Assembly (NCBI RefSeq): GCF_023282985.1
Contig: NZ_JAGQDC010000014.1
Location: 79,331-143,330, forward strand
DNA from: Serratia silvae
GTDB taxonomy: Bacteria; Pseudomonadota; Gammaproteobacteria; Enterobacterales; Enterobacteriaceae
Length of the DNA: 64,000 nt
Direction of reading: 5' to 3'
The position numbers were made by a program, and so were the translations under genes. Under the pieces are notes generated by a model that was not told where the DNA came from, searched no databases, and worked only from the letters and a program-made list of their open reading frames with translations. Shown here piece after piece: positions 26,383 through 35,830 of this stretch. Position 1 is the stretch's first letter, and each line of letters begins with the position of its first letter.

Positions 26383-27954
26383 TTATTCTTCGCTGTCGTC
26401 GGTGAGCTTGCGATTGCTCAGGCCGTATTCCCGCAGTTTATTGGCAATTGCCGTATGCGAGACGCCCAAGCGCTTGGCCAGTTTTCGGGTGCTGGGATAA
26501 GTGCGATAAAGGCGAGTCAGCACCGAGCGTTCAAAGCGCTTGCTGATATCATCCAGAGAGCCTTCCATCACTTCATCCCCTAGCGCTATCTCCACCTCAA
26601 AATCCGGCAGAATGATATCTTGTGGGCGCAGTTCATAGCCGTCCGTTTGGGTCAGGGCACGATAGATGGCATTCTTCAGCTGTCGCACGTTGCCCGGCCA
26701 GCCGTACTTGCAGAGGAAGCTACTGAGATCGTTGGCCAGTTTCGGCCTGGCGACCCCTTGTTCATCAGCAAAGCGCGCCACAAACAGCTCGGTGAGCGGC
26801 ATGACATCCTGCGGGCGTTCGCGCAGCGGCGGGATAGTGATGGTCAGCACGTTCAAACGGTAGTAAAGATCTTCACGGAATTCACCACGCTGCACCAGTT
26901 CGGTCAGGTTTTTCTGCGTGGCGCAAATCACCCGGACGTCCACATGCACCTCATGCTCTTCCCCTACTCGACGGAAAGTACCGTCGTTGAGGAAACGCAG
27001 CAGTTTGGTTTGCATACGTGGCGACATCTCGCCAATCTCATCCAGCAGCACCGAACCGCCGTTGGCCTGCTCAAAGAAGCCCTTCTTGCCTTCCAACGCA
27101 TTCGGATAAGCGCCCGGTGCATGGCCAAACAGCTCGCTCTCTACCACGTCGTCCGGCAAGGCAGCACAGTTCAGCGCCAGGAACGGTTGTTTGCCGCGTG
27201 GGCTACGCAGGTGGCAGGCTCGCGCCAGAATATCTTTCCCCGTGCCGGTATCGCCCACAATCAACAATGGCGCATCCAACATGGCCAACTTACGCGCCTG
27301 CTCCAGCACGTGGCGCATTTTCGGGCTGACGGCAACGATATGATCAAACTCGGTATCGTCATTCACCGACAGGTTCTGCAACTGACGGCCCATACGGGCG
27401 GTGGATTTGAGCATTACCACCGCGCCTACGGGAGCATTCTGCTGCTGCTCATCTTCCAGGTAGATCGGGGTAATATCCATCAGGAAATCCTGGCTACGGA
27501 TCACCACCCGCTCGGAATGCGGCTTAGTGTCCTCACTCTCCAGCCAGCGGCTGAAGTTATAGCCACCGATCAGCTGGCTCGCCGTTTGATTGCGGATCTT
27601 GTCTTCGCTGAAGCTGAACAGCGTCTGTGCCGCCGGGTTGGCCAGTTCCACCTTGCCTTTCATATCGATGGAGAACACCGGTTCCGGCATCGACTCCAGC
27701 AACGCACGTAATGCGCGATGTTCACGCTCGGAAGGCATAAAGTTAACGGTGCGCACATCGGTCACACCGCTGATGCGCCGGATCTCCGCCATCAGCGCGC
27801 GGAAGGTATCAAAATCCAGCTGGGAAAAATTCAGGTAAATACGGCCGATAGGATCAATTTCGATGCCGCGCAGGTCAATACCGCGCGATACTAAAAGATC
27901 GAGTAACTCTCGAGTGAGACCGAGACGGTCTTCGCAAAATACTTCCAAACGCAT
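26383..27954 (-). CDS. tyrR: Aromatic amino acid regulator TyrR
   Basis: A 523-residue regulator (E. coli 513) of aromatic amino acid biosynthesis and transport. ACT domain (about 1-70), PAS domain (about 85-160), AAA+ domain with Walker A GDTGTGKD (234-241), and a C-terminal Fis-type helix-turn-helix (STRKLAKRLGVSHTAIANKLREYG). The sigma54-contacting GAFTGA loop is replaced by GAYPNA, as in E. coli TyrR, which works with sigma70. No clear TyrR box is visible upstream. Confidence 0.96.
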   Translation of the reverse strand: MRLEVFCEDRLGLTRELLDLLVSRGIDLRGIEIDPIGRIYLNFSQLDFDTFRALMAEIRRISGVTDVRTVNFMPSEREHRALRALLESMPEPVFSIDMKGKVELANPAAQTLFSFSEDKIRNQTASQLIGGYNFSRWLESEDTKPHSERVVIRSQDFLMDITPIYLEDEQQQNAPVGAVVMLKSTARMGRQLQNLSVNDDTEFDHIVAVSPKMRHVLEQARKLAMLDAPLLIVGDTGTGKDILARACHLRSPRGKQPFLALNCAALPDDVVESELFGHAPGAYPNALEGKKGFFEQANGGSVLLDEIGEMSPRMQTKLLRFLNDGTFRRVGEEHEVHVDVRVICATQKNLTELVQRGEFREDLYYRLNVLTITIPPLRERPQDVMPLTELFVARFADEQGVARPKLANDLSSFLCKYGWPGNVRQLKNAIYRALTQTDGYELRPQDIILPDFEVEIALGDEVMEGSLDDISKRFERSVLTRLYRTYPSTRKLAKRLGVSHTAIANKLREYGLSNRKLTDDSEE

Positions 27955-28166
27955 CAGTATTGGCCTTATCTCTGCAGGTGCGGGGATGTCTGATGATGAT
28001 GATACCCTCTCCCCCCGGAAGGAAGAAGCGATCTGTCAGCAAAAGTTGACAGAGCTCCAGTTTATCACTGCTATTGGTGGTTTTAAACGCCACCCAATAA
28101 TACCATCGGCGTAATTTTAGCTTATCTTTAGAGTGTTATCACATTCCGCATTATTTTGGCAGCTGA

Positions 28167-28862
28167 TTATAATGCAGTCACAGGGGGATAATCTTTCGTC
28201 AATCTGTGGTTACAAACCGCAAAAAGGGCCACTCGCCGGTTACAAATGATAGTAATTCTCGTCTGACTATTAATCACGATGCCAAACAGGAAAGGAATAC
28301 GCCAACCCCAGGCTTCCACACTCGCCTCTGGCATGGTGTTTACCAATATCACCAAGGTCATGGCGGCAAATACGCTACCCGCACCTTGGCTCGCAACCTG
28401 CCATCCCCCGTAAAACCCACGGTTATGAGGTTTGGCATACTCTACCAATAAGGTGGTTGATGCGCCTAACTCACCGCCTGCGGAGAAGCCTTGTATCAGC
28501 CTGGCCAGGGTAATGATGATCGGGGCAGCAATCCCTATGCGTTCATATGACGGAGTGATACCAATCGTCAGGGTACTGAGCCCCATCAACAGGAACGTCA
28601 GCGTCATGGCGGGCTTGCGCCCTTTTTTATCGGCATAATGGCCGATGACCAGCGCCCCCAACGGCCTGGCAAGATAACCCATCCCAAAGATCAGGAAGGT
28701 CATCGTCATGCTCACCAAAGGGTCTGACGCGGGGAAATAAGCTTTTGCTATATAGGTCGCAAAAAATGCGTAGAGCACCAGATCAAAAAACTCTAATCCA
28801 TTGCCTAACGTGGTGGCCACAATGGCCCTAGCCGGGGACTTTTTTTCCTTGACGCTATCCAT
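28167..28862 (-). pseudogene. Truncated MFS (metabolite:H+ symporter type) transporter
   Basis: The N-terminal half of a ProP/ShiA-like MHS transporter: MDSVKEKKSPARAIVATTLGNGLEFFDLVLYAFF, motif A GHYADKKGRKPAM (about 74-86), and RLIQGFSAGGELGASTTLLVEY. Homology stops at about residue 198 (GWRIPFLFGIVIN, plus coordinate about 28269), and the remaining codons are unrelated up to the stop. A complete protein would be about 430 residues with 12 TM helices; only about six remain. AAAAGGACAG precedes the ATG. The downstream half is not found nearby. It probably formed a pair with the broken M20 hydrolase gene upstream of it. Confidence 0.85.
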
Positions 28863-28972
28863 CGCCTGTCCTTTTAAGAAAAAATATCTGCTGCGGAGTG
28901 GATATTATCGAATCCGCTATTTGGGTAGGATTGTCTTATCAAATCGTCGAATACGGGTAACCAACCTCAATA

Positions 28973-28997
28973 GGGCGCGGCACACAGCGCCCCGACA
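28973..28997. repeat. Palindromic repeat, divergent copy F
   Basis: GGGCGCGGCACACAGCGCCC followed by CGACA, resembling the other GGGCGCAGCAT...GCGCCCC copies. It lies between the two decayed genes. Confidence 0.45.
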
Positions 28998-29034
28998 AGT
29001 TCAGCAGTATCACCAACGTATTATTGGCCGAGGT

Positions 29035-29623
29035 TTATTCCTTTAAAAACTCTTGCGTCAACGCAGACCAATAGGCGATCCCTCTGAGTATAATTTCATC
29101 ATTAAAATCATAACCAGGGTTATGTACCATGCAGCTATTTTCACCCTGGCCGTTACCTAATAATAAATAACTGCCTGGGCACTGGTTCAACATAAAGGCA
29201 AAATCTTCGCTACCCATTAACGGTTCCGGGATATCAATGACCTGCTGCGGATGGCTTTCGCCCATTAAATTTTTCGCCACCTGCTTGGCAAAGCGGGTCA
29301 TCTCCGGTTGGTTGACCAACACCGGATAGGTGTGATCATAGTCAATATCGATGCTGGCACCATATGAGGCCGCCTAGGCCGCTACTAACGTCTTGATACG
29401 TTCTTCCAACAACTCCCTGACTTGCGGATCCAACGCACGCACGCTTAATTTTAATACCGCAGAATCAGCGATAACATTACTTGCCATACCTGACTGGAAT
29501 GAACCTACGGTGATCACGCCGGGTTCTTGCGCCCCCAGGGTACTGATGAATATGTCGACGGAGGGTTTGGCTTTCATCGGCATAGGGTTGGAAGGTTTCT
29601 AAGTTCGACTCTTGGTGCGGCAT
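29035..29623 (-). pseudogene. M20-family amidohydrolase/peptidase remnant
   Basis: A good ribosome-binding site (AGGAGG) and ATG at 29623 open MPHQESNLETFQPYADESQ and LRRHIHQYP, the normal N-terminus of HipO/AbgA-like M20 hydrolases. The frame then breaks and rejoins at the lid/dimerisation domain (EPGVITVGSFQSGMASNVIAD, in the +1 frame from 29583). About 190 codons with the metal ligands are missing. A second lesion is the in-frame amber codon TAG at 29374-29376 in VAA-TAG-AASYGA, probably from CAG. The C-terminal part continues in frame to EPLMGSEDFAFMLNQCPGSYLLLG and ends at 29035. Non-functional. Confidence 0.88.
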
Positions 29624-29875
29624 GTTGATGACCTCCTGTCCTTGGGATTATGTCTTGATGCGGAAATTGCGAACCAATACGGCGGTTTACTCCGCTGACG
29701 CAGTTATGTATTCAGATTGATTGTCCGTCGAATATACCGTCTTCTTGGCCGTTGTCCGTGGGATTTTTCGTGACCAAGGGCGCAAAACAAACACTTTATT
29801 AACTTTTAATTAACAATCAATGGATGTCACAGAGGCGTTCGAAGGGAAGGAAGTTTTTTGGCAGTGCGGCAATAA

Positions 29876-29898
29876 GGCTGCGTCTGATTGACGCAGCC
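29876..29898 (-). terminator. Hairpin downstream of ycjF
   Basis: GGCTGCGTC-loop-GACGCAGCC, a 9-bp perfect stem, begins 9 bases past the ycjF stop on the minus strand and is followed by TTATT. A likely terminator of the psp-ycjXF unit. Confidence 0.65.
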
Positions 29899-29906
29899 TG
29901 GCGGAG

Positions 29907-30965
29907 TCAGACTTTGCTTGAGCCTTTTTTCATGGTGTCTTTTAGCTGATTAATCAATTGACCACGGAAATCACCCAGTTTTGGCTTATCGCCTTCTAAC
30001 CAGGGTAATGGACGGCATAACTCCATCGCCTTGATGCCCAAACGCGCCGTTAACAGACCGGCTCCAATCCCCTGCGCAGCCCGCGCAGACAGCCGCGCCG
30101 CAATATCCTGTGACATCCAGTCCATGCCCACTTCCCGCACCAGTTCGGAGGCACCGGCAAAGGCGATATTCAGCAACACCAGGCGGAACAGACGGATGCG
30201 GCTGAAATAGCCCAGCTCGATACCATACAGTGCCGCAATGCGGTTAATCAGGCGGATATTGCGCCAGGCGATAAAGGCCATATCCACCAAGGCCAACGGG
30301 CTGACGGCGATCATCAGCGTCGACTCTGCCGCCGAACGGCTGATTTCGCGCCGCGCCTGATTATCCAACACCGGTTGCACCAGCTTGGCATACAGCGCAA
30401 CCACTTCGCGGTCGTTCTGGGTCTCATGTAATGAAGCCTGCCAGCGTTGCAATGCGGGGTGCCCTTGATCTAACCCGGCCTGACGCGCCAGCTTTTCACA
30501 AAACTCACGCCCTCTCCCCAGGCCGTGACTATGCAGCAGTTCTCGAGCTTCATCACGCTCTTCTGCACGTTGCCGTAAGCGATATAACCTGCGCCATTCC
30601 CCCACCACCGAACCGATGCCGGCAAAGACGATCAGCCCACCGGCGATGCCACCACCCAGCGCGATCCAATCCTGCTGCACCCAGGAGGTATGCACCCACT
30701 GGACACCTTGAGCCACCACGCTGACGCCAAACAGCATCAGCCCGGCGTTAACCATTTTACGCCACAGGCTGCGCTTGGGTTTCAACGCGGCGTTAACAAT
30801 GCCTTCCGCGCGCCCTTCCTCTTCTTCTTGCTCCATCTCTGGCGCTGCCGGATAGAATTTCTCTGCCTGCTGTTCGTCAAACTCCAAACCAGCTCGCAAT
30901 ACCGGTTCCTGTGGTGGCTGCAACGGCTCGGCAAAATCGATACGCGGTTTTAACGGCTCGCTCAT
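29907..30965 (-). CDS. ycjF: YcjF, DUF697 inner-membrane protein
   Basis: A 352-residue protein (E. coli 353) with a hydrophilic N-terminus, two TM helices (about 70-90 [17 protein letters not shown] and 100-120 [20 protein letters not shown]) and a C-terminal DUF697 domain with further hydrophobic stretches. Function unknown; it belongs to the PspF regulon in enterobacteria. Its ATG overlaps the ycjX stop by 4 bp, indicating translational coupling, and the two proteins probably act together. Confidence 0.93.
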   Translation of the reverse strand: MSEPLKPRIDFAEPLQPPQEPVLRAGLEFDEQQAEKFYPAAPEMEQEEEEGRAEGIVNAALKPKRSLWRKMVNAGLMLFGVSVVAQGVQWVHTSWVQQDWIALGGGIAGGLIVFAGIGSVVGEWRRLYRLRQRAEERDEARELLHSHGLGRGREFCEKLARQAGLDQGHPALQRWQASLHETQNDREVVALYAKLVQPVLDNQARREISRSAAESTLMIAVSPLALVDMAFIAWRNIRLINRIAALYGIELGYFSRIRLFRLVLLNIAFAGASELVREVGMDWMSQDIAARLSARAAQGIGAGLLTARLGIKAMELCRPLPWLEGDKPKLGDFRGQLINQLKDTMKKGSSKV

Positions 30966-32359
30966 CGTAATTTATCTCCCAATAAAAACTCCATCACCGC
31001 GTCCAGACGGATATGCGGTAACGGACTGTCAACGCTCATCATGCGCGGGCGGAACTGGTCAAAATGGAATCCTTGTTGCTGCCAGAACGTCGGGCCAGGC
31101 AGGCGCGCAGGCACTTCGCCGGGGAAGACCGTCAGCGGTGCGCCATCGTCCAGGCGGTGGCCTTTCAAGGCCGGGATAGGCTGCCCTTGATGATCGACAA
31201 TGCCGCTTTCGGTCGCCTGTACCGAAGCCAGGCCAACGCAGTCCATGCTGATGCCTTCAAACGCAGCGTTCTGCCAGGCCTCCTGCACCAATTGCTGTAA
31301 CAGCGAAACCAGGTTGGCGTGCTGATCGGCAGTGATGTGATCCGCCTTGGTTGCTGCGAACATCAGTTTGTCGATAGTCGGCGAAAACAGGCGGCGGAAC
31401 AGCGTGCGCTTGCCGTAGTGGAAGCTTTGCATCAACTGGGTCAGCGCCAAACGCATATCATTAAACGCCTGCGGCCCGCTGTTGAGCGGTTGCAGGCAGT
31501 CCACCAGCACAATCTGGCGGTCAAAACGCACAAAGTGCTCTTTATAAAACGCCTTGACGATCGACTGGCAGTAATAGTTAAAACGGGCGCGCAGCATGCC
31601 CGCATTAGTATGTTTGTCTGCCTGAGCCAGGCGCGATTCCCCTGCCGCATCGACGTTTGGCCATGGGAAGAACTGCAACGCGGGCGCACCGGCCATATCG
31701 CCAGGCAGCACAAAACGCCCAGGCTGGATAAAGTGCAACCCTTCGGCCTTACAGCGCAGCAGATAATCGGTATAGGCCTGGGCGATCGCCGCCAGCTTGT
31801 TTTCATCCGCCGGGGCCAGCGGATCGAGATCTTTGCATAATGCCAGCCAAGGCTCGGCCCAGCGTGCACGGTCGCCCTGCAATAGCCCGGCCATCTGACG
31901 TGACCAAGCCAGGTAGTCCTGTTCCAGCATCGGCAAATCCAGCAGCCATTCGCCGGGATAGTCGACGATCTCCAGATACAGGGTGGAGGTTTCTTTAAAA
32001 TGGCGCAGTAGTGAATCATTGGAACGATAGCGCAGCGCCAGGCGGATTTCGCTGACGCCACGCGTTGGCGTTGGCCAACTTGGCGGATCGCCATACAGTT
32101 GCGCCAGACCTTCGTCGTAGGTGAAGCGCTGGATACCGAGATCGCGTTGAGGAATGCGTTTCACACCCAGCAGCCGTTCTTCCCGCACCGGGGAAAACAG
32201 CGGCATACGCGCGCCGCTGTGAACATGGAGTAATTGATTGACCAATCCGGTGATAAACGCCGTCTTACCGCTGCGGCTCAAGCCGGTTACTGCCAACCGC
32301 AGATGGCGATCCATCCCGCGATTGACCAGCGAAGTTAACTCATTTTGCAGTCGTTTCAT
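30962..32359 (-). CDS. ycjX: YcjX, Psp-regulon P-loop NTPase
   Basis: 465 residues, the same as E. coli YcjX. It has a DUF463 GTPase-like fold with P-loop GLSRSGKT (26-33) and the downstream [12 protein letters not shown] (switch-II-like) and FAATKADHI (TKxD-like, base recognition) motifs. Structural work on the family shows nucleotide binding; the cellular role in the phage-shock response is unresolved. The ATG at 32359 has AAGGAG and matches the E. coli start. It overlaps the 3' end of pspD by 20 bp and the start of ycjF by 4 bp. Confidence 0.95.
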   Translation of the reverse strand: MKRLQNELTSLVNRGMDRHLRLAVTGLSRSGKTAFITGLVNQLLHVHSGARMPLFSPVREERLLGVKRIPQRDLGIQRFTYDEGLAQLYGDPPSWPTPTRGVSEIRLALRYRSNDSLLRHFKETSTLYLEIVDYPGEWLLDLPMLEQDYLAWSRQMAGLLQGDRARWAEPWLALCKDLDPLAPADENKLAAIAQAYTDYLLRCKAEGLHFIQPGRFVLPGDMAGAPALQFFPWPNVDAAGESRLAQADKHTNAGMLRARFNYYCQSIVKAFYKEHFVRFDRQIVLVDCLQPLNSGPQAFNDMRLALTQLMQSFHYGKRTLFRRLFSPTIDKLMFAATKADHITADQHANLVSLLQQLVQEAWQNAAFEGISMDCVGLASVQATESGIVDHQGQPIPALKGHRLDDGAPLTVFPGEVPARLPGPTFWQQQGFHFDQFRPRMMSVDSPLPHIRLDAVMEFLLGDKLR

Positions 32360-32606
32360 TGTTCTCCTTGGCATAGCGCCCGAACGCCTTGTTCAGCCCT
32401 TTGCGAAACAGCGGTTCCAGCAACAGGGCCAACACGTAACGCAGCGGTTTGCGGCTGACGGTTTTCAGCAACCACGTGGTTGCCCCCGCCGGGCCATAAC
32501 TCATTAGCACTATGATGATGACTTTCGACAAGGTCTTCAACAATGCACCTACTCCCCATTTTGGTGAAGCGGTTTTTGGGGCATTAATCGCATAGGTTTT
32601 ACTCAT
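32340..32606 (-). CDS. pspD: Phage shock protein D
   Basis: An 88-residue small inner-membrane-associated protein (E. coli PspD is 73) with one hydrophobic segment (about 28-50, VIIIVLMSYGPAGATTWLL) and a basic amphipathic tail (RKPLRYVLALLLEPLFRKGLNKAFGRYAK). Its exact role is unclear. It lies 88 bp after pspC and overlaps ycjX, so the operon reads pspABCD-ycjX-ycjF. Confidence 0.9.
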   Translation of the reverse strand: MSKTYAINAPKTASPKWGVGALLKTLSKVIIIVLMSYGPAGATTWLLKTVSRKPLRYVLALLLEPLFRKGLNKAFGRYAKENNETTAK

Positions 32607-32694
32607 GGTTGATGCCCTCTGGCAAATGTTGGGAGAAAGATTGGTGCAATGCCTGGCCTGCGACGTAAGCAGGCCCGTGCATCGTTAACAGAGA

Positions 32695-33123
32695 TTACAG
32701 CTGGCGAAAGCGGCTCTGCACGCCAAAGGTGTCAGACGTGACGTAGCGTTCAACCTTGCGCAACTGCTGCTCCCCGCTGCTCAATTCGTATTCCAGCTTA
32801 TCGAGCAACTGGCGCGGTGTGTCAGAATGTTCGTCCTGAAAACGGCTGGCTGGAGCTTCATCAAGCACAAAGACCAGAGCGATATAGGCGACCACCGTAA
32901 TGAAAAACAGCCCGAAGAACAGCGACAACACGGCAATCACCCGGATCAAACGTACGGGCACGTCAAAATAGTGGGCAAGGCCAGCGCAAACGCCCTTCAG
33001 CATGCCTTCTTCAGGCACCCGGTACAGTTTTTTACTGCCCAGCGAGTTGCCTTTGTATGCACGGTAATCATCGTCGTAGCGAGAGCGATCACCATACTTT
33101 CCTCTGTTGTGGTCTCTGCGCAT
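32695..33123 (-). CDS. pspC: Phage shock protein C with extended N-terminus
   Basis: An inner-membrane protein that with PspB senses envelope stress and recruits PspA away from PspF. 142 residues: PspC domain (about 36-100, KLYRVPEEGMLKGVCAGLAHYFDVPVRLIRV), a TM helix (LSLFFGLFFITVVAYIALVFVL) and the C-terminal toastrack-linked tail ending RYVTSDTFGVQSRFRQL. Relative to E. coli (119 residues) there is an extra polar N-terminal stretch rich in R, D and Y (about residues 1-28). The ATG overlaps the pspB stop by one base (TAATG), which fixes the start and explains the extension. Confidence 0.94.
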   Translation of the reverse strand: MRRDHNRGKYGDRSRYDDDYRAYKGNSLGSKKLYRVPEEGMLKGVCAGLAHYFDVPVRLIRVIAVLSLFFGLFFITVVAYIALVFVLDEAPASRFQDEHSDTPRQLLDKLEYELSSGEQQLRKVERYVTSDTFGVQSRFRQL

Positions 33124-33350
33124 TACGACTGCCTCCAATTCGGGTGTTCCGCATCAAGAATGTCTTCCAGCGCCTGAATACGGTCGCGCATGCGTGAGGC
33201 CTGTTCCGCCAGCTGCGTCAGACGTTGCATCTCCTGATGACTCAGTTGAACGCCGCTCTGTTGCCGATTGCTGTAATGCAACCAAAGCCAAATCGGTGCG
33301 ACAAACAGCACAAAGATTGTCAACGGGATGGCAAGTAATAGAGCACTCAT
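33123..33350 (-). CDS. pspB: Phage shock protein B
   Basis: A 75-residue inner-membrane protein (E. coli 74): an N-terminal TM helix (LLLAIPLTIFVLFVAPIWLWL) followed by a cytoplasmic coiled coil (LSHQEMQRLTQLAEQASRM). It acts with PspC as the stress sensor. It lies 57 bp after pspA and is coupled to pspC. Confidence 0.95.
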   Translation of the reverse strand: MSALLLAIPLTIFVLFVAPIWLWLHYSNRQQSGVQLSHQEMQRLTQLAEQASRMRDRIQALEDILDAEHPNWRQS

Positions 33351-33407
33351 TTCAATTCCTTCTTTTTGGCCGTAGTGTGGCGGCCACGCTGGGTGGCCGC
33401 TTTAGCA

Positions 33408-34073
33408 TTATTCCGGGCGGTTCATCTTGGCTTTCATTGCCGCCAGTTGCTCACTGATGGCATCGTCCGCCTGCAGTTCGGCAAACTCCTGATGCAGGCT
33501 TTTCTTTTTACCAATGCTGACGCTTTCCGCTTCGGCTTCCATGTGATCGATACGGCGCTCAAACTGTTCAAAACGCGCCATCGCCTCATCCAGTTTACCG
33601 CTGTCCAGTTGGCGACGCACATCCCGTGAAGAAGAAGCCGCCTGATGACGCAGCGTTAATGCCTGCTGACGTGCACGAGTTTCGGTCAGCTTGTTTTCCA
33701 GCTCGCCAATTTCACTCTTCATGCGGGCCAGCGTCTCTTCTACGGTAGCCACTTCCTGACTCAGCGTGGCGATCAGATCGGCCACTTTCTGTTTTTCGAT
33801 CAACGCCGCACGGGCAAGATCTTCTTTATCTTTACGCAGCGCCAGTTCGGCTTTGTCCTGCCAGTCATTGATCTGGTTTTCACCCTGCTCAATGCGGCGC
33901 AGCAACTGCTTTTTCTCTGCCAGGGCACGCGCTGAGGTGGAGCGCACTTCAACCAGCGTGTCTTCCATTTCCTGGATCATCAAACGCACCAGCTTTTGCG
34001 GGTCTTCTGCTTTATCAAGCAGAGTATTGATGTTGGCGTTCACGATGTCGGCAAAACGAGAAAAGATACCCAT
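33408..34073 (-). CDS. pspA: Phage shock protein A (ESCRT-III-like membrane repair protein)
   Basis: A 221-residue, almost entirely alpha-helical coiled-coil protein ([37 protein letters not shown]). It binds and inhibits PspF in the cytosol and, under membrane stress, oligomerises on damaged inner membrane to preserve the proton-motive force. The length is within one residue of the E. coli protein. First gene of the operon, behind a sigma54 promoter. Confidence 0.97.
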   Translation of the reverse strand: MGIFSRFADIVNANINTLLDKAEDPQKLVRLMIQEMEDTLVEVRSTSARALAEKKQLLRRIEQGENQINDWQDKAELALRKDKEDLARAALIEKQKVADLIATLSQEVATVEETLARMKSEIGELENKLTETRARQQALTLRHQAASSSRDVRRQLDSGKLDEAMARFEQFERRIDHMEAEAESVSIGKKKSLHQEFAELQADDAISEQLAAMKAKMNRPE

Positions 34074-34143
34074 AATTTACTTCCTCTTGGTTCTGAAGGC
34101 GTCTGAAGCGCCGAGTTAAGTTATACAACTTGCCCAAAGAGTT

Positions 34144-34161
34144 AATCAAGATGCGTGCCAA
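34144..34161 (-). promoter_or_regulatory. Sigma54 promoter of pspA
   Basis: The minus strand reads TTGGCACGCATCTTGATT, matching TGGCAC-N5-TTGC with only the final C changed to A. It lies about 70 bp upstream of the pspA ATG. The remaining divergent space toward pspF (to 34257) should contain the PspF activator sites. Confidence 0.88.
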
Positions 34162-34257
34162 CTTTTATTTCATTGAAATACAATGACTATTTATTTTTGA
34201 CTCTCGCCACACTTGCTGTAGAGTGAGTATTTTCACCAAACATTGGCGAATTTCATC

Positions 34258-35265
34258 ATGAGCGAACCGTTAGAGAATCTATTGGGTGAGGCCAACGCCT
34301 TTGTGGAGGTGCTGGAGCAAGTTTCACAGCTGGCCAAACTCAACAAACCGGTGTTGGTGATTGGCGAGCGCGGGACAGGTAAAGAGCTGATTGCCCACCG
34401 GTTGCACTACCTTTCCAACCGTTGGCAAGGGCCATTTATCTCCCTCAACTGCGCGGCGCTGAATGAAAACCTGCTGGACTCGGAGCTGTTTGGCCATGAG
34501 GCTGGCGCGTTTACCGGCGCACAAAAACGCCATCTTGGCCGCTTTGAACGCGCCGATGGTGGCACCCTGTTTCTGGATGAATTGGCAACCGCGCCAATGC
34601 TGGTACAGGAAAAGCTGCTGCGGGTGATTGAATACGGCCATCTTGAGCGCGTGGGCGGTAGCCAACCGCTGCAGGTGGATGTCCGGCTAGTGTGCGCTAC
34701 CAATGACGATCTGCCCGCGCTGGCCGCCGCAGGTAAATTCCGTGCCGATCTGCTGGACCGCCTGGCGTTCGACGTGGTGCAACTGCCGCCGCTGCACCAA
34801 CGCCAGCAAGACATCATGCTATTGGCCGAGCATTTTGCCATTCAGATGTGCCGTGAGCTCTCGCTAGCGCTGTTCCCTGGCTTTAGTGAACATGCGCGGG
34901 CTACGCTGCTCGGCTACTCCTGGCCGGGTAACGTGCGTGAGCTGAAAAACGTGGTCGAACGTTCCGTTTACCGCCACGGCTCAAGCCAGGATGAGCTGGA
35001 TGAGATCATTATTAACCCCTTTGCCAAACGCTCAGAGCCGCTTGATGATGAGGCTATCGTACCGGCCAGTGACTTACCCACATTACCACTGGATTTTAAA
35101 AGCTGGCAGCACCAACAGGAGAAAGCCCTGCTGGAGATGGCATTAAAACAAGGCCGCTTTAATCAGCGTAAAGCCGCCGATTTACTGGGATTAACCTATC
35201 ACCAACTGCGCGGCATGTTGAAAAAGCATGCGTTGCTGCAAGGTAGCGACCCAGAGGGAAGTTAA
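34258..35265 (+). CDS. pspF: PspF, sigma54 enhancer-binding activator
   Basis: A AAA+ activator lacking an N-terminal sensory domain, 335 residues. Walker A GERGTGKE (36-43), the PspA-contacting Trp56, the sigma54-contacting GAFTGA loop (83-88), Walker B in GGTLFLDELATA, and a C-terminal Fis-like helix-turn-helix (NQRKAADLLGLTYHQLRGMLKKH). The ATG at 34258 is preferred over an in-frame TTG at 34243, though neither has a strong ribosome-binding site. Divergent from pspA, which it activates. Its 3' end overlaps the LysR remnant by 4 bp. Confidence 0.95.
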   Translation: MSEPLENLLGEANAFVEVLEQVSQLAKLNKPVLVIGERGTGKELIAHRLHYLSNRWQGPFISLNCAALNENLLDSELFGHEAGAFTGAQKRHLGRFERADGGTLFLDELATAPMLVQEKLLRVIEYGHLERVGGSQPLQVDVRLVCATNDDLPALAAAGKFRADLLDRLAFDVVQLPPLHQRQQDIMLLAEHFAIQMCRELSLALFPGFSEHARATLLGYSWPGNVRELKNVVERSVYRHGSSQDELDEIIINPFAKRSEPLDDEAIVPASDLPTLPLDFKSWQHQQEKALLEMALKQGRFNQRKAADLLGLTYHQLRGMLKKHALLQGSDPEGS

Positions 35266-35459
35266 ACCGACTGGGCGATCAATTCGCGTAACCACTGATG
35301 GGCGGGATCGCGATGCGAACGCTCATCCCACAGCATGGCCAGCTCATAGCCAGGTATCTCCACTGGCGGCTCGGCGATCTGTACTTCAGGACTGTCGCGT
35401 ACCAGGCGTTCGGGCAACATCGCCACCAGATCCGTCTTACCAAGCACCGATTTCACAAA
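35262..35459 (-). pseudogene. C-terminal remnant of a LysR-type regulator
   Basis: The last about 65 codons (FVKSVLGKTDLVAMLPERLV then ELAMLWDERSHRDPAHQWLRELI) match the end of a LysR substrate-binding domain of the NahR/LinR kind. The same HP...DPAHxWLR ending is seen in the intact LysR at 58915-59853. Upstream the frame runs into the ryhB terminator and RNA gene, with no DNA-binding domain left. A non-functional fragment. Confidence 0.75.
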
Positions 35460-35485
35460 CAGAAAATGCGGGACGAAATAGAGGC

Positions 35486-35592
35486 AAAAAAAAAGCCAGC
35501 ACCCGAGCTGGCTAAGTAATACTGGAAGCAATGTGAGCAATGTCGTGCCTTCCACAAAGGGCCACAAGGCGTGGCCTTCCGTGAACTGCCAA
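35486..35592 (-). ncRNA. ryhB: RyhB, iron-responsive Hfq-dependent sRNA
   Basis: On the minus strand the conserved RyhB core is present almost unchanged: GCACGACATTGCTCACATTG, then CTTCCAGTATTACTTAGCCAG, then the terminator hairpin AGCCAGC-TCGGGT-GCTGGCT followed by nine T residues. The 5' part (CACGGAAGGCCACGCC...) differs from E. coli and makes the RNA about 107 nt instead of 90. RyhB represses mRNAs of iron-using proteins under iron limitation. The 5' end is inferred from the TATTAT -10 at 35599-35604. Confidence 0.93.
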
Positions 35593-35597
35593 TCGAT

Positions 35598-35616
35598 GAT
35601 AATAGTTCTCAGTATC
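35598..35616 (-). promoter_or_regulatory. Fur box over the ryhB promoter
   Basis: The minus strand GATACTGAGAACTATTATC matches 15 of 19 positions of the Fur consensus GATAATGATAATCATTATC and contains the ryhB -10 TATTAT. Fe-Fur binding should shut ryhB off in iron-replete cells. Confidence 0.85.
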
Positions 35617-35830
35617 ATCTGTAAAGCACTTTGTTGAGAATTTTTCTCATTACCACACTAAGCTTGGGTAATTATCCACCAGCACTGATTTCATGCCGAG
35701 GCCGACTCACCAGAAAACAGCGGCAAGCTTAACCAAACCGCCTAAATTTCAGCCATTTTGCTCAAGAAATTGGGCTGTTGGTCAGAGTGCGATACACTAA
35801 CGTTATTGCTTAATAACCCATGAAGCGTCT

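Noticed and set aside
26620..27711. 363-codon plus-strand frame inside tyrR
   Set aside because: Antisense to an intact TyrR with all its domains; no plausible product.
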